The translations under genes were made by a program, and so were the position numbers. Of a stretch of 53,495 nucleotides of DNA, positions 1 through 8,583 are shown one piece after another (position 1 is the first letter of the stretch; each line of letters starts with the position of its first letter). The notes below the pieces were generated by a model. The model worked only from the letters and a program-made list of their open reading frames with translations, did not search any database and was not told the DNA's origin. Source of the DNA: a virus; the IMG/VR virus record IMGVR_UViG_3300025137_000055, positions 1-53,495 of that record; one strand, given 5' to 3'.

Positions 1-1761
1 TGTACCTCTAGGTCCTTGAGAACCTTGAGATCCTTGGACACCAGTGTCACCAGAAGGTCCTTGAGGTCCTATCGTACCTCTGGGTCCTTGAGAACCTTGA
101 ACGCCAGTAGCGCCAGAAGGCCCTTGCGGTCCTATTGTACCCCTTGGTCCGATAGAACCTTGAGGTCCCTGAGAACCTCGAATACCTTGAGTACCCCTCG
201 GTCCTTGAGAACCTTGTGGACCAACACTACCCCTAACACCCTGAGAACCTTGTGGACCTATTGTACCTCTAAGACCAGATGGTCCGATTGTACCTCTAAC
301 ACCTTGAGAACCTTGTGGACCAGACGGACCTCTTGGACCAGAAGGACCTATCGTACCTTGAGGTCCTATAGTACCTCTGATACCCTGAGAACCTCTTGGT
401 CCTACAGAACCTTCCGGACCCTGAGAACCTTGTGGACCGATAGTACCTCTTGTACCTTGAATACCTCTCGGTCCAGACGGTCCCTGTGATCCTATTGTGC
501 CTTGGGGACCTTGAGTGCCCTGTGAACCACGCGGACCTGAAGTTCCGGCTAGTCCTGTAGGACCTTGAATACCTTGAGGACCAGATGGACCCTGAATACC
601 TGTTAAACCAATCGTACCTTTAGGACCTGTACTGCCTATAGGACCTTGAGAACCCTGAGAACCTCTATCACCTTTCGATCCTTGAGGTCCAGAAAATCCT
701 CTAGGACCTATTGAACCACGCGGACCTATAGTTCCCTGAATACCATTAGAACCTCTTGGACCTTGAGTCCCGACTGGTCCTTGATCGCCTGTCGGTCCTT
801 GAATACCTTGAGTTCCTTGAGGACCTTGAGTGCCGGATAATCCAGACGGACCTCGTATTCCTGTAGGACCTTGAATACCTTGGGTACCTTTAGGCCCCTG
901 AGTACCTTGTAGACCTCTAGGTCCCTGTGTTCCCGACAGACCAGAAGGACCTTGAATACCTTGAGTACCTACTGGACCTTGAGTTCCTACTGGTCCTTGA
1001 TCACCTGTGGGACCTTGAATACCTTGAGTACCTTTAGGACCCTGTGTTCCCGACAGACCAGAAGGACCTTGATCACCTGTAGGACCTTGAATGCCCTGAG
1101 TACCCACTGGACCTTGGGTTCCTACTGGTCCTTGAGTTCCTCTGGGACCTTGAATACCTTGGGTACCTTTAGGACCCTGAGTACCAGATAATCCAGAAGG
1201 CCCTTGATCACCCGTAGGACCTTGAATACCTTGGGTACCTACTGGACCTTGGGTTCCTATGGGACCTTGTAACCCTGTAGGACCTTGAATACCTTGAGTA
1301 CCTACTGGACCTTGGGTTCCTATGGGACCTTGTAACCCTGTAGGACCTTGAATACCTTGGGAGCCCCGTAGTCCTTGAGTACCTGTAAGTCCTCTAGGAC
1401 CAGTCGGGCCCATAGGACCAGTTCCTCCTGTAGATCCAGCGACACCGATAATAGTAGGTTCACTCCAAGTATCTGTGACAGAGTCTCCATTATTTGGATT
1501 TCCAACTATACTGCGTCTACATTCCCACAATATAGGAAAGGCGGAACTCAGACTTTCTCCATTTGTTGTCCATACAACACTGTCTACACCACCATTCGGT
1601 GATGGATAACCATAAGTCCATGAGTCACTAGGAAGTTGTGATGATAAGAAGTCTGATGCTTCCGATATAGTATTTACAGTTCTAGTGTAAATAGATTCAT
1701 ATCCAGAAGCATCATTTATGTCTGTAAAGGTTATAGACTGTGAGGCTCTTATACTTGCCAT
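1..1761 (-). CDS. Collagen-like tail fibre/adhesin, 3' end outside the window
   Basis: The reading frame starts at ATG 1761 (preceded by AGGAAG on the minus strand) and stays open to base 1, so at least 587 codons are present and the C-terminus is missing. The first ~105 residues are non-repetitive (MASIRASQSITFTDIND at the start). After that the protein is almost only Gly-X-Y triplets rich in Gln, Pro, Thr and Ser (GTQGPxGTQGIQGPTG-type units). Such collagen-like stalks are known in phage tail fibres. The N-terminus resembles that of the next gene (ITFTD motif), which suggests a shared docking module. It lies last in the baseplate-tail block, consistent with a fibre. The family call is firm; the exact role is inferred. 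Confidence 0.85.
   Translation of the reverse strand, partial: MASIRASQSITFTDINDASGYESIYTRTVNTISEASDFLSSQLPSDSWTYGYPSPNGGVDSVVWTTNGESLSSAFPILWECRRSIVGNPNNGDSVTDTWSEPTIIGVAGSTGGTGPMGPTGPRGLTGTQGLRGSQGIQGPTGLQGPIGTQGPVGTQGIQGPTGLQGPIGTQGPVGTQGIQGPTGDQGPSGLSGTQGPKGTQGIQGPRGTQGPVGTQGPVGTQGIQGPTGDQGPSGLSGTQGPKGTQGIQGPTGDQGPVGTQGPVGTQGIQGPSGLSGTQGPRGLQGTQGPKGTQGIQGPTGIRGPSGLSGTQGPQGTQGIQGPTGDQGPVGTQGPRGSNGIQGTIGPRGSIGPRGFSGPQGSKGDRGSQGSQGPIGSTGPKGTIGLTGIQGPSGPQGIQGPTGLAGTSGPRGSQGTQGPQGTIGSQGPSGPRGIQGTRGTIGPQGSQGPEGSVGPRGSQGIRGTIGPQGTIGPSGPRGPSGPQGSQGVRGTIGPSGLRGTIGPQGSQGVRGSVGPQGSQGPRGTQGIRGSQGPQGSIGPRGTIGPQGPSGATGVQGSQGPRGTIGPQGPSGDTGVQGSQGSQGPRGT
1216..1341. repeat. 63-bp tandem duplication inside the collagen-like gene
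   Basis: Bases 1216-1278 and 1279-1341 are nearly identical (one visible difference). A further partial copy begins at 1342. Each unit encodes 21 residues, i.e. seven Gly-X-Y triplets. Related, less perfect copies run through 830-1200. Confidence 0.85.
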
Positions 1762-1788
1762 TTTACTTCCTACTAATTAACTTACTTA

Positions 1789-3006
1789 TTAAGGTGTAGT
1801 TACGGTAACATTACAACGAATACTGATTGGCGCGCCAGTATCCGGAATATCAGAAGGACCAACGATTACTTGATTAGTATTAATTTCACTTGCACTAGTA
1901 CTTCCGTTAGCTGAACGTCTTACAGGACTTCCGCCTGAACCCAGAGGAGCTCCTGAAGCATCTGTCTGAACTTCTAGATTTGAATTTCCTACATAGACTT
2001 GTTCTCCAGTTATCCATTCCCAATCATGTTTGACTAAAACTCCACCAACACTATCACTGATCTGCGCACCATCATTTGCATCATAAACTTTTGCTGTCAA
2101 TGTTACTGGATTACCTGAGTTATTTCGGAATACTACTGGATTATCTGCTTCTATTTCAACATATACTGCGGCACGACCAGAACGAACTTTACTAAATGTT
2201 ACAGCATCCTTACCCTGTTCACCACTTACACGAACTGTTAATGTCGCATTAGAGTCTCCAATATTTTCTGGTTTAATCTCCAATCTAGCACCAGATACGG
2301 CAGTGGTGGGTAAAGATCCTGTAGAGAATGAACCAGTGTAGTCTGTATCGTATCCACCAATACCACCAGCACCATTTGAAGTTGCAGTTTGTGTTGACCA
2401 TGCTCCACCGTCTAACGCTGTCTCATAGGTGAGAGCGCCTGGACTACCGGCAATATCAAATAGAATAGTACTATTATTCTGACTTCCCAGTAAAACACCA
2501 TCCGCATCCGCAGAGAAGATTTGACTAGAAGGTACAAGACTGATAATTGTACCACCAGCACCATCCTGAATACGGTTGACTGAAAGTGCTAAATCAAAAG
2601 ATCCAGTAGTTCCATTGTTATTATATGTAACTGGTATTAGGATAGTAGCTGAAGATGGAGTACCAATAGCATCAGCGTATATAACACCAGCGCCTTTGAG
2701 TACTCCACTACCTATATCAGTTCCGTTGGCTTGTGATACAAGGAATTCCCAACCACTTACCGTGTTAATAGAACCAATACTAAATTGTCCTTCTGAAGGA
2801 GATGCACTTGTTGTGAATATCTGCTCAGTACCACCAATAAATACTTTTACAGAACATGAAAAATCTCGTCTTGTCTCATTTGATACTACACCCACATCAT
2901 TAGCTGCAAAGGTATGATTCTCATTTGTCAAGAACGCAGTTACGGAACTTTGACCATCGGCTAAGTCCGTGAAAGTTATGGCGGCCGTTGCCGTTCTAAT
3001 TGCCAT
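1789..3006 (-). CDS. Virion structural protein, probable tail/fibre-associated
   Basis: This 405-residue protein starts MAIRTATAAITFTDLADG, which parallels the N-terminus of the collagen-like protein downstream (MASIRAS..ITFTDIND). The rest is rich in Gly, Ser, Thr and beta-type patterns, including DYTGSFSTGSLPTTAVSG and repeated D/N-rich turns. No catalytic motif is visible. It sits between two other structural genes with a 2-bp gap upstream and 27 bp downstream, so it is probably co-transcribed from the late promoter at 3921-3928. The shared N-terminus suggests that both proteins attach to the same partner. Specific function unknown. Confidence 0.7.
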   Translation of the reverse strand: MAIRTATAAITFTDLADGQSSVTAFLTNENHTFAANDVGVVSNETRRDFSCSVKVFIGGTEQIFTTSASPSEGQFSIGSINTVSGWEFLVSQANGTDIGSGVLKGAGVIYADAIGTPSSATILIPVTYNNNGTTGSFDLALSVNRIQDGAGGTIISLVPSSQIFSADADGVLLGSQNNSTILFDIAGSPGALTYETALDGGAWSTQTATSNGAGGIGGYDTDYTGSFSTGSLPTTAVSGARLEIKPENIGDSNATLTVRVSGEQGKDAVTFSKVRSGRAAVYVEIEADNPVVFRNNSGNPVTLTAKVYDANDGAQISDSVGGVLVKHDWEWITGEQVYVGNSNLEVQTDASGAPLGSGGSPVRRSANGSTSASEINTNQVIVGPSDIPDTGAPISIRCNVTVTTP

Positions 3007-3008
3007 TA

Positions 3009-3896
3009 TTAATCCTCTTGTTTATCGTTAATTGTTAATTGCAAAGGTAGGGTACCTGAATTGGGAACCGCCTGAGCTTCTATGAATATAGATTTTAATT
3101 CTCCGTTAGGAAAATTGTCCGTGACCCCAGAGTTGGTGGCAGGAACGCCATACCCTATGGGACATGTACCATCAGACCCTACTGTGACAATATTACCGTC
3201 AATGTGAGAGACATATCGCGTTGTTTCATGGACACAGACAGGTACTCCATCATTAGTCCATTCATAATCAAATTCCTTATAGTCATTCGACGATATTTCT
3301 GTACCGTCAGATGTTATAAATGCTTTTATTTCTGTTTGACCTGTATCATTACGAAAGATGACTCCATTAGTGGCCAATATATCAACTTCTAGATTAGGTA
3401 ACCCACGGTCATAAGCTAATACTGGATCTGACCAATCAGATACTTCTATGATCTTAGTTATATCATTAGAAGTGGCCACAACTCGTATTAAGAAAACATA
3501 TCTTCCTGTAGTGGGAAGATCAAAACTCCAACCATTAAAATCTGTACTTATCGTATTAGTTACAAATAAAGATCCAGTTTCAAAGTTATATGTTGTAGAA
3601 ACATTAATATCTTGATCACTAGGAAGATCGGATTGATCATAACTTTTATACAATAGTATATTAGCACTTCCTCCGTCAGGATCTATATTCGACAATTGAG
3701 AAGTTATTTCGTCTTCTACAAGTTGTTGAAGTTCTCCGGTAGTTAGACCTCCACCACCACTTCCACCACCTCCGGTAAGTGTGATAAGGTTATATAGTTC
3801 CGCAAAGTTGTCATTAATTTTCTGACTCGCATTACGAAGAGTATCGCCTTGTCCATCATTCGCGGCACCACCAGTATTAAGAATTTGTCTAGACAT
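3009..3896 (-). CDS. Virion structural protein with ANDGxGDTLR N-terminal motif
   Basis: This 295-residue protein begins MSRQILNTGGAANDGQGDTL and continues with KINDNFAELY. That N-terminal pattern recurs, from memory, in tail and fibre proteins of marine T4-like phages. A glycine-rich linker (GGGGSGGGG) follows at about residues 43-51, then beta-rich sequence. A T4-type late promoter lies 25 bp upstream of the start. It is the first gene of a three-gene run of presumed fibre components. The motif recognition is moderately sure; the exact place in the virion is not known. Confidence 0.7.
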   Translation of the reverse strand: MSRQILNTGGAANDGQGDTLRNASQKINDNFAELYNLITLTGGGGSGGGGLTTGELQQLVEDEITSQLSNIDPDGGSANILLYKSYDQSDLPSDQDINVSTTYNFETGSLFVTNTISTDFNGWSFDLPTTGRYVFLIRVVATSNDITKIIEVSDWSDPVLAYDRGLPNLEVDILATNGVIFRNDTGQTEIKAFITSDGTEISSNDYKEFDYEWTNDGVPVCVHETTRYVSHIDGNIVTVGSDGTCPIGYGVPATNSGVTDNFPNGELKSIFIEAQAVPNSGTLPLQLTINDKQED

Positions 3897-3920
3897 TAGA
3901 GTCCTCGTAAGTAGTCTCTG

Positions 3921-3928
3921 TATTTATA
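3921..3928 (-). promoter_or_regulatory. T4-type late promoter
   Basis: The plus strand reads TATTTATA, so the minus strand has the exact T4 late consensus TATAAATA, 25 bp upstream of the structural gene that starts at 3896. Confidence 0.75.
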
Positions 3929-3931
3929 AAT

Positions 3932-4963
3932 TTACAAATAGTCATCGTCATCTAAGGTCTGATATTCGGAGGATAGTGATAATGTTCCATTGTCTAAAGT
4001 CCTCGGTGTAACTCCAGCCCAATCTCCAATGGTTCCTTTAATAAAGGCAGGATTGCCGTCAGAATCTAAAGTATGATTACCGTCAGAATCTATTATCGCT
4101 GTGGAAAATAAATCTTCAATTTGTTGTAATGTTATATCTTTATATCTTTCTAATGTCTCTAGAGAACTAATCACTATTCCTTCAGCGTTAGCTCTTTGAT
4201 CACTATCTCTGGCATCCACAGAATCCGTTTCTTCCATAGTTAGTAGAGAATATAAAGGAGAGAATGATGACCTGACCATACTTCCTTGAACAACAACCGC
4301 GTAGTTTGGAGTCTCTAATGGATCGGTTCCCATACCAGCAAAAAAACCCATAGAAGCAACTTCTTGAACTTCTACTTCTGATGATAAATGCCATCCGGCT
4401 GGGTGTACCATCTTCTTATAAAAATCTTCATACTCGCTAACAGCTATTCCAGTTTTTAAAAGAATAGAAAATATTTGATATTTCTTGTCATCTTGAATAT
4501 ACTTTAAAGCTTGAGGTCCTATTAAAGAACCGCCAGGCTTATCATTTAAAATAAATATATCTTCTTTTGGATATGATACATCCACATCTTCATTAAAAAA
4601 TGCTTTGAAGAATTGTTCTACCGATAATTGAGTTCCCTTATTCCTATAGAAATTAGATAGGAGTCTAGTCATCAATCTAGGATTCTGATAGAAAGAGGAT
4701 GATTCTAATCCTTCACTTATCTCACCTATCAACAAATCGAGAGTACTTAATTCAGCATTAGATATGTTTCTTATACCAAACAAACTATGGATTTGATCAT
4801 CATATGAAACACTTCCGTCTTCTCCGGTATACTCATAGTACTTCTCTAGGAAGGTAATAAGTCTGGGATACTCTGTCCGAAAGAACTCAGGCAATACCTG
4901 AGTGACCTGACTTCTATGGAAGTTAGGGTCAGACCTATACTGACTGTTAATCAAGTTTAACAT
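3932..4963 (-). CDS. Marine T4-like baseplate/virion structural protein
   Basis: This 343-residue protein follows gp6 with overlapping start and stop (base 4963). Its N-terminal half carries VLPEFFRTEYPRLITFLEKY, then RLLSNFYRNKGT and YPKEDIFIL. This pattern is familiar from marine T4-like virion proteins encoded beside baseplate wedge genes. T4 has genes 7 and 8 at this position, but I see no convincing resemblance to either. It is therefore left as a structural protein, probably of the baseplate periphery. No enzyme motif is visible. Confidence 0.65.
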   Translation of the reverse strand: MLNLINSQYRSDPNFHRSQVTQVLPEFFRTEYPRLITFLEKYYEYTGEDGSVSYDDQIHSLFGIRNISNAELSTLDLLIGEISEGLESSSFYQNPRLMTRLLSNFYRNKGTQLSVEQFFKAFFNEDVDVSYPKEDIFILNDKPGGSLIGPQALKYIQDDKKYQIFSILLKTGIAVSEYEDFYKKMVHPAGWHLSSEVEVQEVASMGFFAGMGTDPLETPNYAVVVQGSMVRSSFSPLYSLLTMEETDSVDARDSDQRANAEGIVISSLETLERYKDITLQQIEDLFSTAIIDSDGNHTLDSDGNPAFIKGTIGDWAGVTPRTLDNGTLSLSSEYQTLDDDDYL

Positions 4964-6852
4964 TATAAACTAATCCTAGACGACCCAATATCAATATAAC
5001 CTATGGTGGAAGAGAAATCCTCATCTAAAGTAATTATATAATTTCTTAATGGACTGATAGTACTTTGATTTGCTGGAGTTGCGGATATTTTTATTCCTGT
5101 TCCCACATAACCCGACTTGTCAACTAGTAAAGAATTCAACTTAACTGTAGCTGTATTGGGTTCATAGTAACCTACGTTAGGAGACTTGACAATACCATTT
5201 AGATCTAGTAGTTGTAATTTGGTACTGCCCAGTTCATTTTTTATAGTAACATCTATTCCATTAGACTTAAATACAGATGATGTAACTATGTGGTCATCCT
5301 TATCTGGAGTAGCCAACAACACTGGGAAACTGATAGTATGATCTTGTTCTACATAGGTTAGTATTGGCAACTGAGTAACGCCAGGTACAGCATTGAATTC
5401 GTTCTTTGCAGTTTCGATTTCAGTGATAATAGAATCCATATCAATTCTTTGTTGTATGCGCACAGACATCTTAGAGTTAATGATTGCGGTAGACAACTGA
5501 TCTATTTGAGTTAACAAATTACTTCTACGGAATACTTTATCAAAAGAAGTCAAGTTATCCTCAAAGTATTGTTCTATGAAATCATCAATAGTATTTTGTA
5601 AGGATACCGCAGGCAAAGATGTTTTTACTGGGTCAATGTTAAATACTGTTTGTAATTCTAAGAAAGTTTCCCTAGGTTCAACAAACTCTGTGTTAATAGA
5701 CATAATCGAAAGGTTGGAAGTTAACTGACTATGAATTTGATTCTTAACGTCAGTTTTTGTAACTTCAGATACTCCAGTTAAAAAGTTCAATGCGACAAAT
5801 ACCTTTCCGTATTCGGGAGGAACATTATCATTACCACCCCAAGCAGTTACATCCTTTACGTACCCACTATAGTTACGTGAGATCAGTGCAGTATAATCAT
5901 TCGCAGTAACAAGTCTATTCTGTGCACTGTAGGTCCTAGGAGCATTTAATTTGATTGACTCTATAGATTCTTTTCCGTCTCCACCAGCTGAGGCGGATAC
6001 CATAACAGGATTCAAAACAATGCCAGTATCTACTACATACGCAGTTGAGAAACTCTGTGCTCCGTTTGCCTCTGCACCTGACGTAGAGATATAAGTAACC
6101 TCTATTCTATTATCTGCAGCGGGTCCAGTACCTAAAACATTTCCATCACTAAAGAATAATTCATAGTAACCATTAGACGCTTCTCGAACGATGTACACTC
6201 TAGAGTTGTCCGTAATAGAAGACACGGTATTTATTTCGCTGTACTCTTGGAAGGTACCTGACAGATAGTTATCATATACACGAACTTCCATAGTCGAAGT
6301 ATCTATAGAGGTGTCTGGTATTACATATACAGAATCATCATTAACGCTACCCACAATGAATGACTTAGTCTTTGTGCGACCCTCTTTAAGTTGCAACTCA
6401 GTAGAACCCCCTATAGTCTGAAATACATAGTCATCATTAACATCTTTAGTTGCAGAAAATTCTTCAGTAGAAAAGAAAGAATATAAATTCTCATCTACGG
6501 TTCCGGTGAACTCTGTGTTTTTAGGAATAGTTAGAGTTGACGGCCCGGTCGTACTTGTAAGGGATATAGACACCGCACCTGTAGCCGCAGTCTTGGACCT
6601 AGGAGAATAACCCAATGTCTCTGCATGGGATACCGCAGAAGAACGCAACTGCGAAGAACTCAGAAAGGATTCATTGACTGCCATATTAGCAATCAGTCCA
6701 TTGATATGAGTGTTATGCGCTAACACATCCAATAAGTTAGACAGACCACTCGCACCGAAGTCATAATCTTGAAACTCGGATTGTTGTTTTAAATAAGTCT
6801 GTAGTTGAGATTTAATCTGAAAGAAATCCAACTCGGAGTTCTGTATAGCCAT
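4963..6852 (-). CDS. 6: Baseplate wedge protein gp6
   Basis: At 629 residues it is close to T4 gp6 (about 660), which dimerises to link neighbouring baseplate wedges. The N-terminus (MAIQNSELDFFQIKSQLQTY, then DFGASGLSNLLDVLAHNT) is typical of the gp6/baseplate J family. The position directly downstream of gp25, with the start one base from the gp25 stop, matches the conserved 25-6 order. It is transcribed from the late promoter at 7315-7322. The residues around 300-330 (ESIKLNAPRTYSAQNRLVTA) also fit baseplate J-like proteins. Confidence 0.9.
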   Translation of the reverse strand: MAIQNSELDFFQIKSQLQTYLKQQSEFQDYDFGASGLSNLLDVLAHNTHINGLIANMAVNESFLSSSQLRSSAVSHAETLGYSPRSKTAATGAVSISLTSTTGPSTLTIPKNTEFTGTVDENLYSFFSTEEFSATKDVNDDYVFQTIGGSTELQLKEGRTKTKSFIVGSVNDDSVYVIPDTSIDTSTMEVRVYDNYLSGTFQEYSEINTVSSITDNSRVYIVREASNGYYELFFSDGNVLGTGPAADNRIEVTYISTSGAEANGAQSFSTAYVVDTGIVLNPVMVSASAGGDGKESIESIKLNAPRTYSAQNRLVTANDYTALISRNYSGYVKDVTAWGGNDNVPPEYGKVFVALNFLTGVSEVTKTDVKNQIHSQLTSNLSIMSINTEFVEPRETFLELQTVFNIDPVKTSLPAVSLQNTIDDFIEQYFEDNLTSFDKVFRRSNLLTQIDQLSTAIINSKMSVRIQQRIDMDSIITEIETAKNEFNAVPGVTQLPILTYVEQDHTISFPVLLATPDKDDHIVTSSVFKSNGIDVTIKNELGSTKLQLLDLNGIVKSPNVGYYEPNTATVKLNSLLVDKSGYVGTGIKISATPANQSTISPLRNYIITLDEDFSSTIGYIDIGSSRISL

Positions 6853-7293
6853 TTATCTATTCCTTGCAATATTAACATTCAATGTAACAACTCTTTGTAC
6901 ACTCACCACCGCGAAAGTTATTGTTACATCAATCGAATTATAGTCGGGTCTTAATACACTCTTAATAGTTCTTATTGTTGCTCTAGGTTCATATGCATTT
7001 ATAGCATAACGAATATTATCTTCAATGTCCGAAGACACTGGTTCTGTAGAAAGAGAGAACAATAGATCCTGTAGGTTACCACCCATCAAAGGTCTGTATG
7101 GAATCTCACCGTGATTAGTCATCAATAGATTCTTTACAGACTGAAACACCGCAGCTGCATCTGTCTTCTTATACAGATCACCAGATGGCTTAGGTTCGAA
7201 TGAACAGTCTACATCTGAGTATGTACGAGAGATAGATGTGGTAATCGGTCTCTTAGATAGGTTACCATCTTGTATTGAAAATATTTTTGCCAT
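6853..7293 (-). CDS. 25: Baseplate wedge protein gp25
   Basis: This 146-residue protein (T4 gp25 is 132) carries the family signature: QSVKNLLMTNHGEIPYRPL, then GGNLQDLLF and a YEPRATI segment. Gp25 is the core wedge protein, shared with type VI secretion TssE, and joins sheath to baseplate. It is the first gene of the minus-strand wedge operon and has a TATAAATA late promoter 22 bp upstream. Start ATG 7293 is the natural start. Confidence 0.93.
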   Translation of the reverse strand: MAKIFSIQDGNLSKRPITTSISRTYSDVDCSFEPKPSGDLYKKTDAAAVFQSVKNLLMTNHGEIPYRPLMGGNLQDLLFSLSTEPVSSDIEDNIRYAINAYEPRATIRTIKSVLRPDYNSIDVTITFAVVSVQRVVTLNVNIARNR

Positions 7294-7314
7294 AGGGTTA
7301 AATTCCTCTAGTAC

Positions 7315-7322
7315 TATTTATA
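7315..7322 (-). promoter_or_regulatory. T4-type late promoter for gp25-gp6
   Basis: TATTTATA on the plus strand gives TATAAATA on the minus strand, 22 bp before the gp25 start. It sits back to back with the early plus-strand promoter at 7368-7396. Confidence 0.85.
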
Positions 7323-7367
7323 CAGATATAGTGACGATTTATTTTTTAATTTATTTGTAAAAAACGC

Positions 7368-7396
7368 TTGACAATTGATATAAAGTGTTGTATAAT
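7368..7396 (+). promoter_or_regulatory. Early sigma70 promoter (TTGACA-17-TATAAT)
   Basis: Perfect -35 TTGACA at 7368-7373 and -10 TATAAT at 7391-7396 with a 17-bp spacer. The -35 box is preceded by AAAAACGC, as in the other early cassettes of this region. Confidence 0.9.
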
Positions 7397-7431
7397 ACTT
7401 GTATTGAGAATGAGAAGAGAGATTGAGAATA

Positions 7432-7662
7432 ATGAAAGATTTAAAAAGAGTAATAGAGGATTACATCCGAGAAGCTGTAGAACTGCCTGAGAACCGGAAA
7501 CTTTCGGGCGATATCAATTGGAATCTAGTTGATGCAGATGTGTACAAGCGTCTAAACCCAGTTAGAAACACCGTATCTCTATTCTACAAGTTGTTCGATG
7601 AGATCGCAACTGAGATAGAATACAATGACCAAATAACTAGGGACTACAAGAATCATGAGTAA
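7432..7662 (+). CDS. Small early protein, unknown
   Basis: ATG 7432 gives 76 residues (MKDLKRVIEDYIREAVELPE). A longer frame from TTG 7423 is less likely. The sequence looks helical and charged, with no known motif. It is the first gene behind the promoter at 7368-7396 and a purine-rich leader (GAGAAGAGAG). Unknown function; probably expressed early. Confidence 0.65.
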   Translation: MKDLKRVIEDYIREAVELPENRKLSGDINWNLVDADVYKRLNPVRNTVSLFYKLFDEIATEIEYNDQITRDYKNHE

Positions 7663-7683
7663 AAAAATAAATGATGTAAAGGC

Positions 7684-7712
7684 TTGACAAAGGTTGTATA
7701 CTATAGTATAAT
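7684..7712 (+). promoter_or_regulatory. Early sigma70 promoter (TTGACA-17-TATAAT)
   Basis: TTGACA 7684-7689, 17-bp spacer, TATAAT 7707-7712. From the -10 box to 7737 the sequence matches the leaders at 8546-8576 and 10084-10114 for 31 bp. Confidence 0.9.
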
Positions 7713-7747
7713 GGTTACATAAATTGATAAAGAGAGAGAGAGAAGTT

Positions 7748-7948
7748 ATGATAAAGTATGTTATTAGAGAAGTGAAGAATGATGCTCTTGCAAACAATAT
7801 CCAGTTTGACTCTATGATTGAAGCAATGAACTACAGAACTGAGAACGATATTGCGTCCGAGTCTTGGGTCGATGAAGTAAAGATTAGAGTAGACGGAAAG
7901 TTTAAATCTACTGGTAAGATAGATAAAATTGTTTTTTTCATAGGATGA
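7748..7948 (+). CDS. Small early protein, unknown
   Basis: ATG 7748 follows a GAGAGAGAGAGA stretch that acts as ribosome binding site, giving 66 residues. The frame could extend to TTG 7724, but that lies in the conserved leader shared with other cassettes and is unlikely. The sequence is mixed alpha/beta (MIKYVIREVKNDALANNIQF) without a recognised motif. It heads a three-gene cluster (to 8505). Confidence 0.65.
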   Translation: MIKYVIREVKNDALANNIQFDSMIEAMNYRTENDIASESWVDEVKIRVDGKFKSTGKIDKIVFFIG

Positions 7949-7960
7949 GGAAATTTTAGT

Positions 7961-8233
7961 ATGAAAACTAACTATATTGCAATGCGTTCTAATCCCGAAC
8001 TAGTTCACTTCAGAAACTATGTTCTATCATTCTATGCCTATGATGGTCTATACCCTATAGAGGGTCTGTCTGTCGATGCTGTAGAACGTGCTATAATGGA
8101 GTATCTAGAGATATGTTCTAGTACCACTCGCCATGAAACTTGGGGTCAGGGTGATTCACTTGACCGTGAACGTGTTCGTGATCTTATTATTGATACAACT
8201 TCCAGTAAACTTAAAGTTAGAGAGGCCGCATAA
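7961..8233 (+). CDS. Hypothetical early protein
   Basis: This 90-residue protein starts at ATG 7961, 12 bp after the preceding stop, and its stop overlaps the next start (TAATG at 8233). It contains aromatic-rich segments (NYVLSFYAYDGLYPIEGL). No domain is recognised. It is the second gene of the cassette driven from 7684-7712. Confidence 0.65.
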   Translation: MKTNYIAMRSNPELVHFRNYVLSFYAYDGLYPIEGLSVDAVERAIMEYLEICSSTTRHETWGQGDSLDRERVRDLIIDTTSSKLKVREAA

Positions 8234-8505
8234 TGAAACCAATTATTTATATATCTGATCCAAGTAACTCGTACCTAAAGATTGATGTACGCACTGTAGA
8301 GAACCTAGGATTCATTAACAAGATCTCTGAACACTCATTCTTCAACAATAAGTATGTGTGGTTAGAGTGTGATAATGATTCACAATTATACTTTGATGCT
8401 TTGGACGAACGCGGTCTGGCGGAACCTACTATCTATATGGAGACTCTTGATAAACAAGCTCCATTCAGATTATACCCACGGTTCTCTGCGAAGGTTGCGG
8501 CATAA
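8233..8505 (+). CDS. Hypothetical early protein
   Basis: This 90-residue product starts at ATG 8233 in an overlap with the previous stop, implying translational coupling. It contains YVWLECDNDSQLYFDALDER and ends APFRLYPRFSAKVAA. No family is recognised. It is the last gene before the next promoter cassette. Confidence 0.65.
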   Translation: MKPIIYISDPSNSYLKIDVRTVENLGFINKISEHSFFNNKYVWLECDNDSQLYFDALDERGLAEPTIYMETLDKQAPFRLYPRFSAKVAA

Positions 8506-8522
8506 AAAATTTTTAAAAACGC

Positions 8523-8551
8523 TTGACAATTGTTGCCTGATGTATTATAAT
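8523..8551 (+). promoter_or_regulatory. Early sigma70 promoter of the restriction-modification pair
   Basis: TTGACA 8523-8528, 17-bp spacer, TATAAT 8546-8551, followed by the same 31-bp leader as the cassettes at 7707 and 10084. Confidence 0.9.
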
Positions 8552-8583
8552 GGTTACATAAATTGATAAAGAGAGAAAAAAAT

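Noticed and set aside
16-1191. Plus-strand open frames rich in Arg, Ser, Thr and Leu
   Set aside because: They are the reverse of Gly-X-Y codons of the collagen-like gene; low-complexity shadow frames without ribosome sites.
1-1440. CRISPR-like direct repeats
   Set aside because: Repeats are in-frame collagen triplets without unique spacers of even length.
2576-2917. Plus-strand frame of 113 codons in the structural gene
   Set aside because: Antisense shadow of 1789-3006 without promoter or ribosome site.
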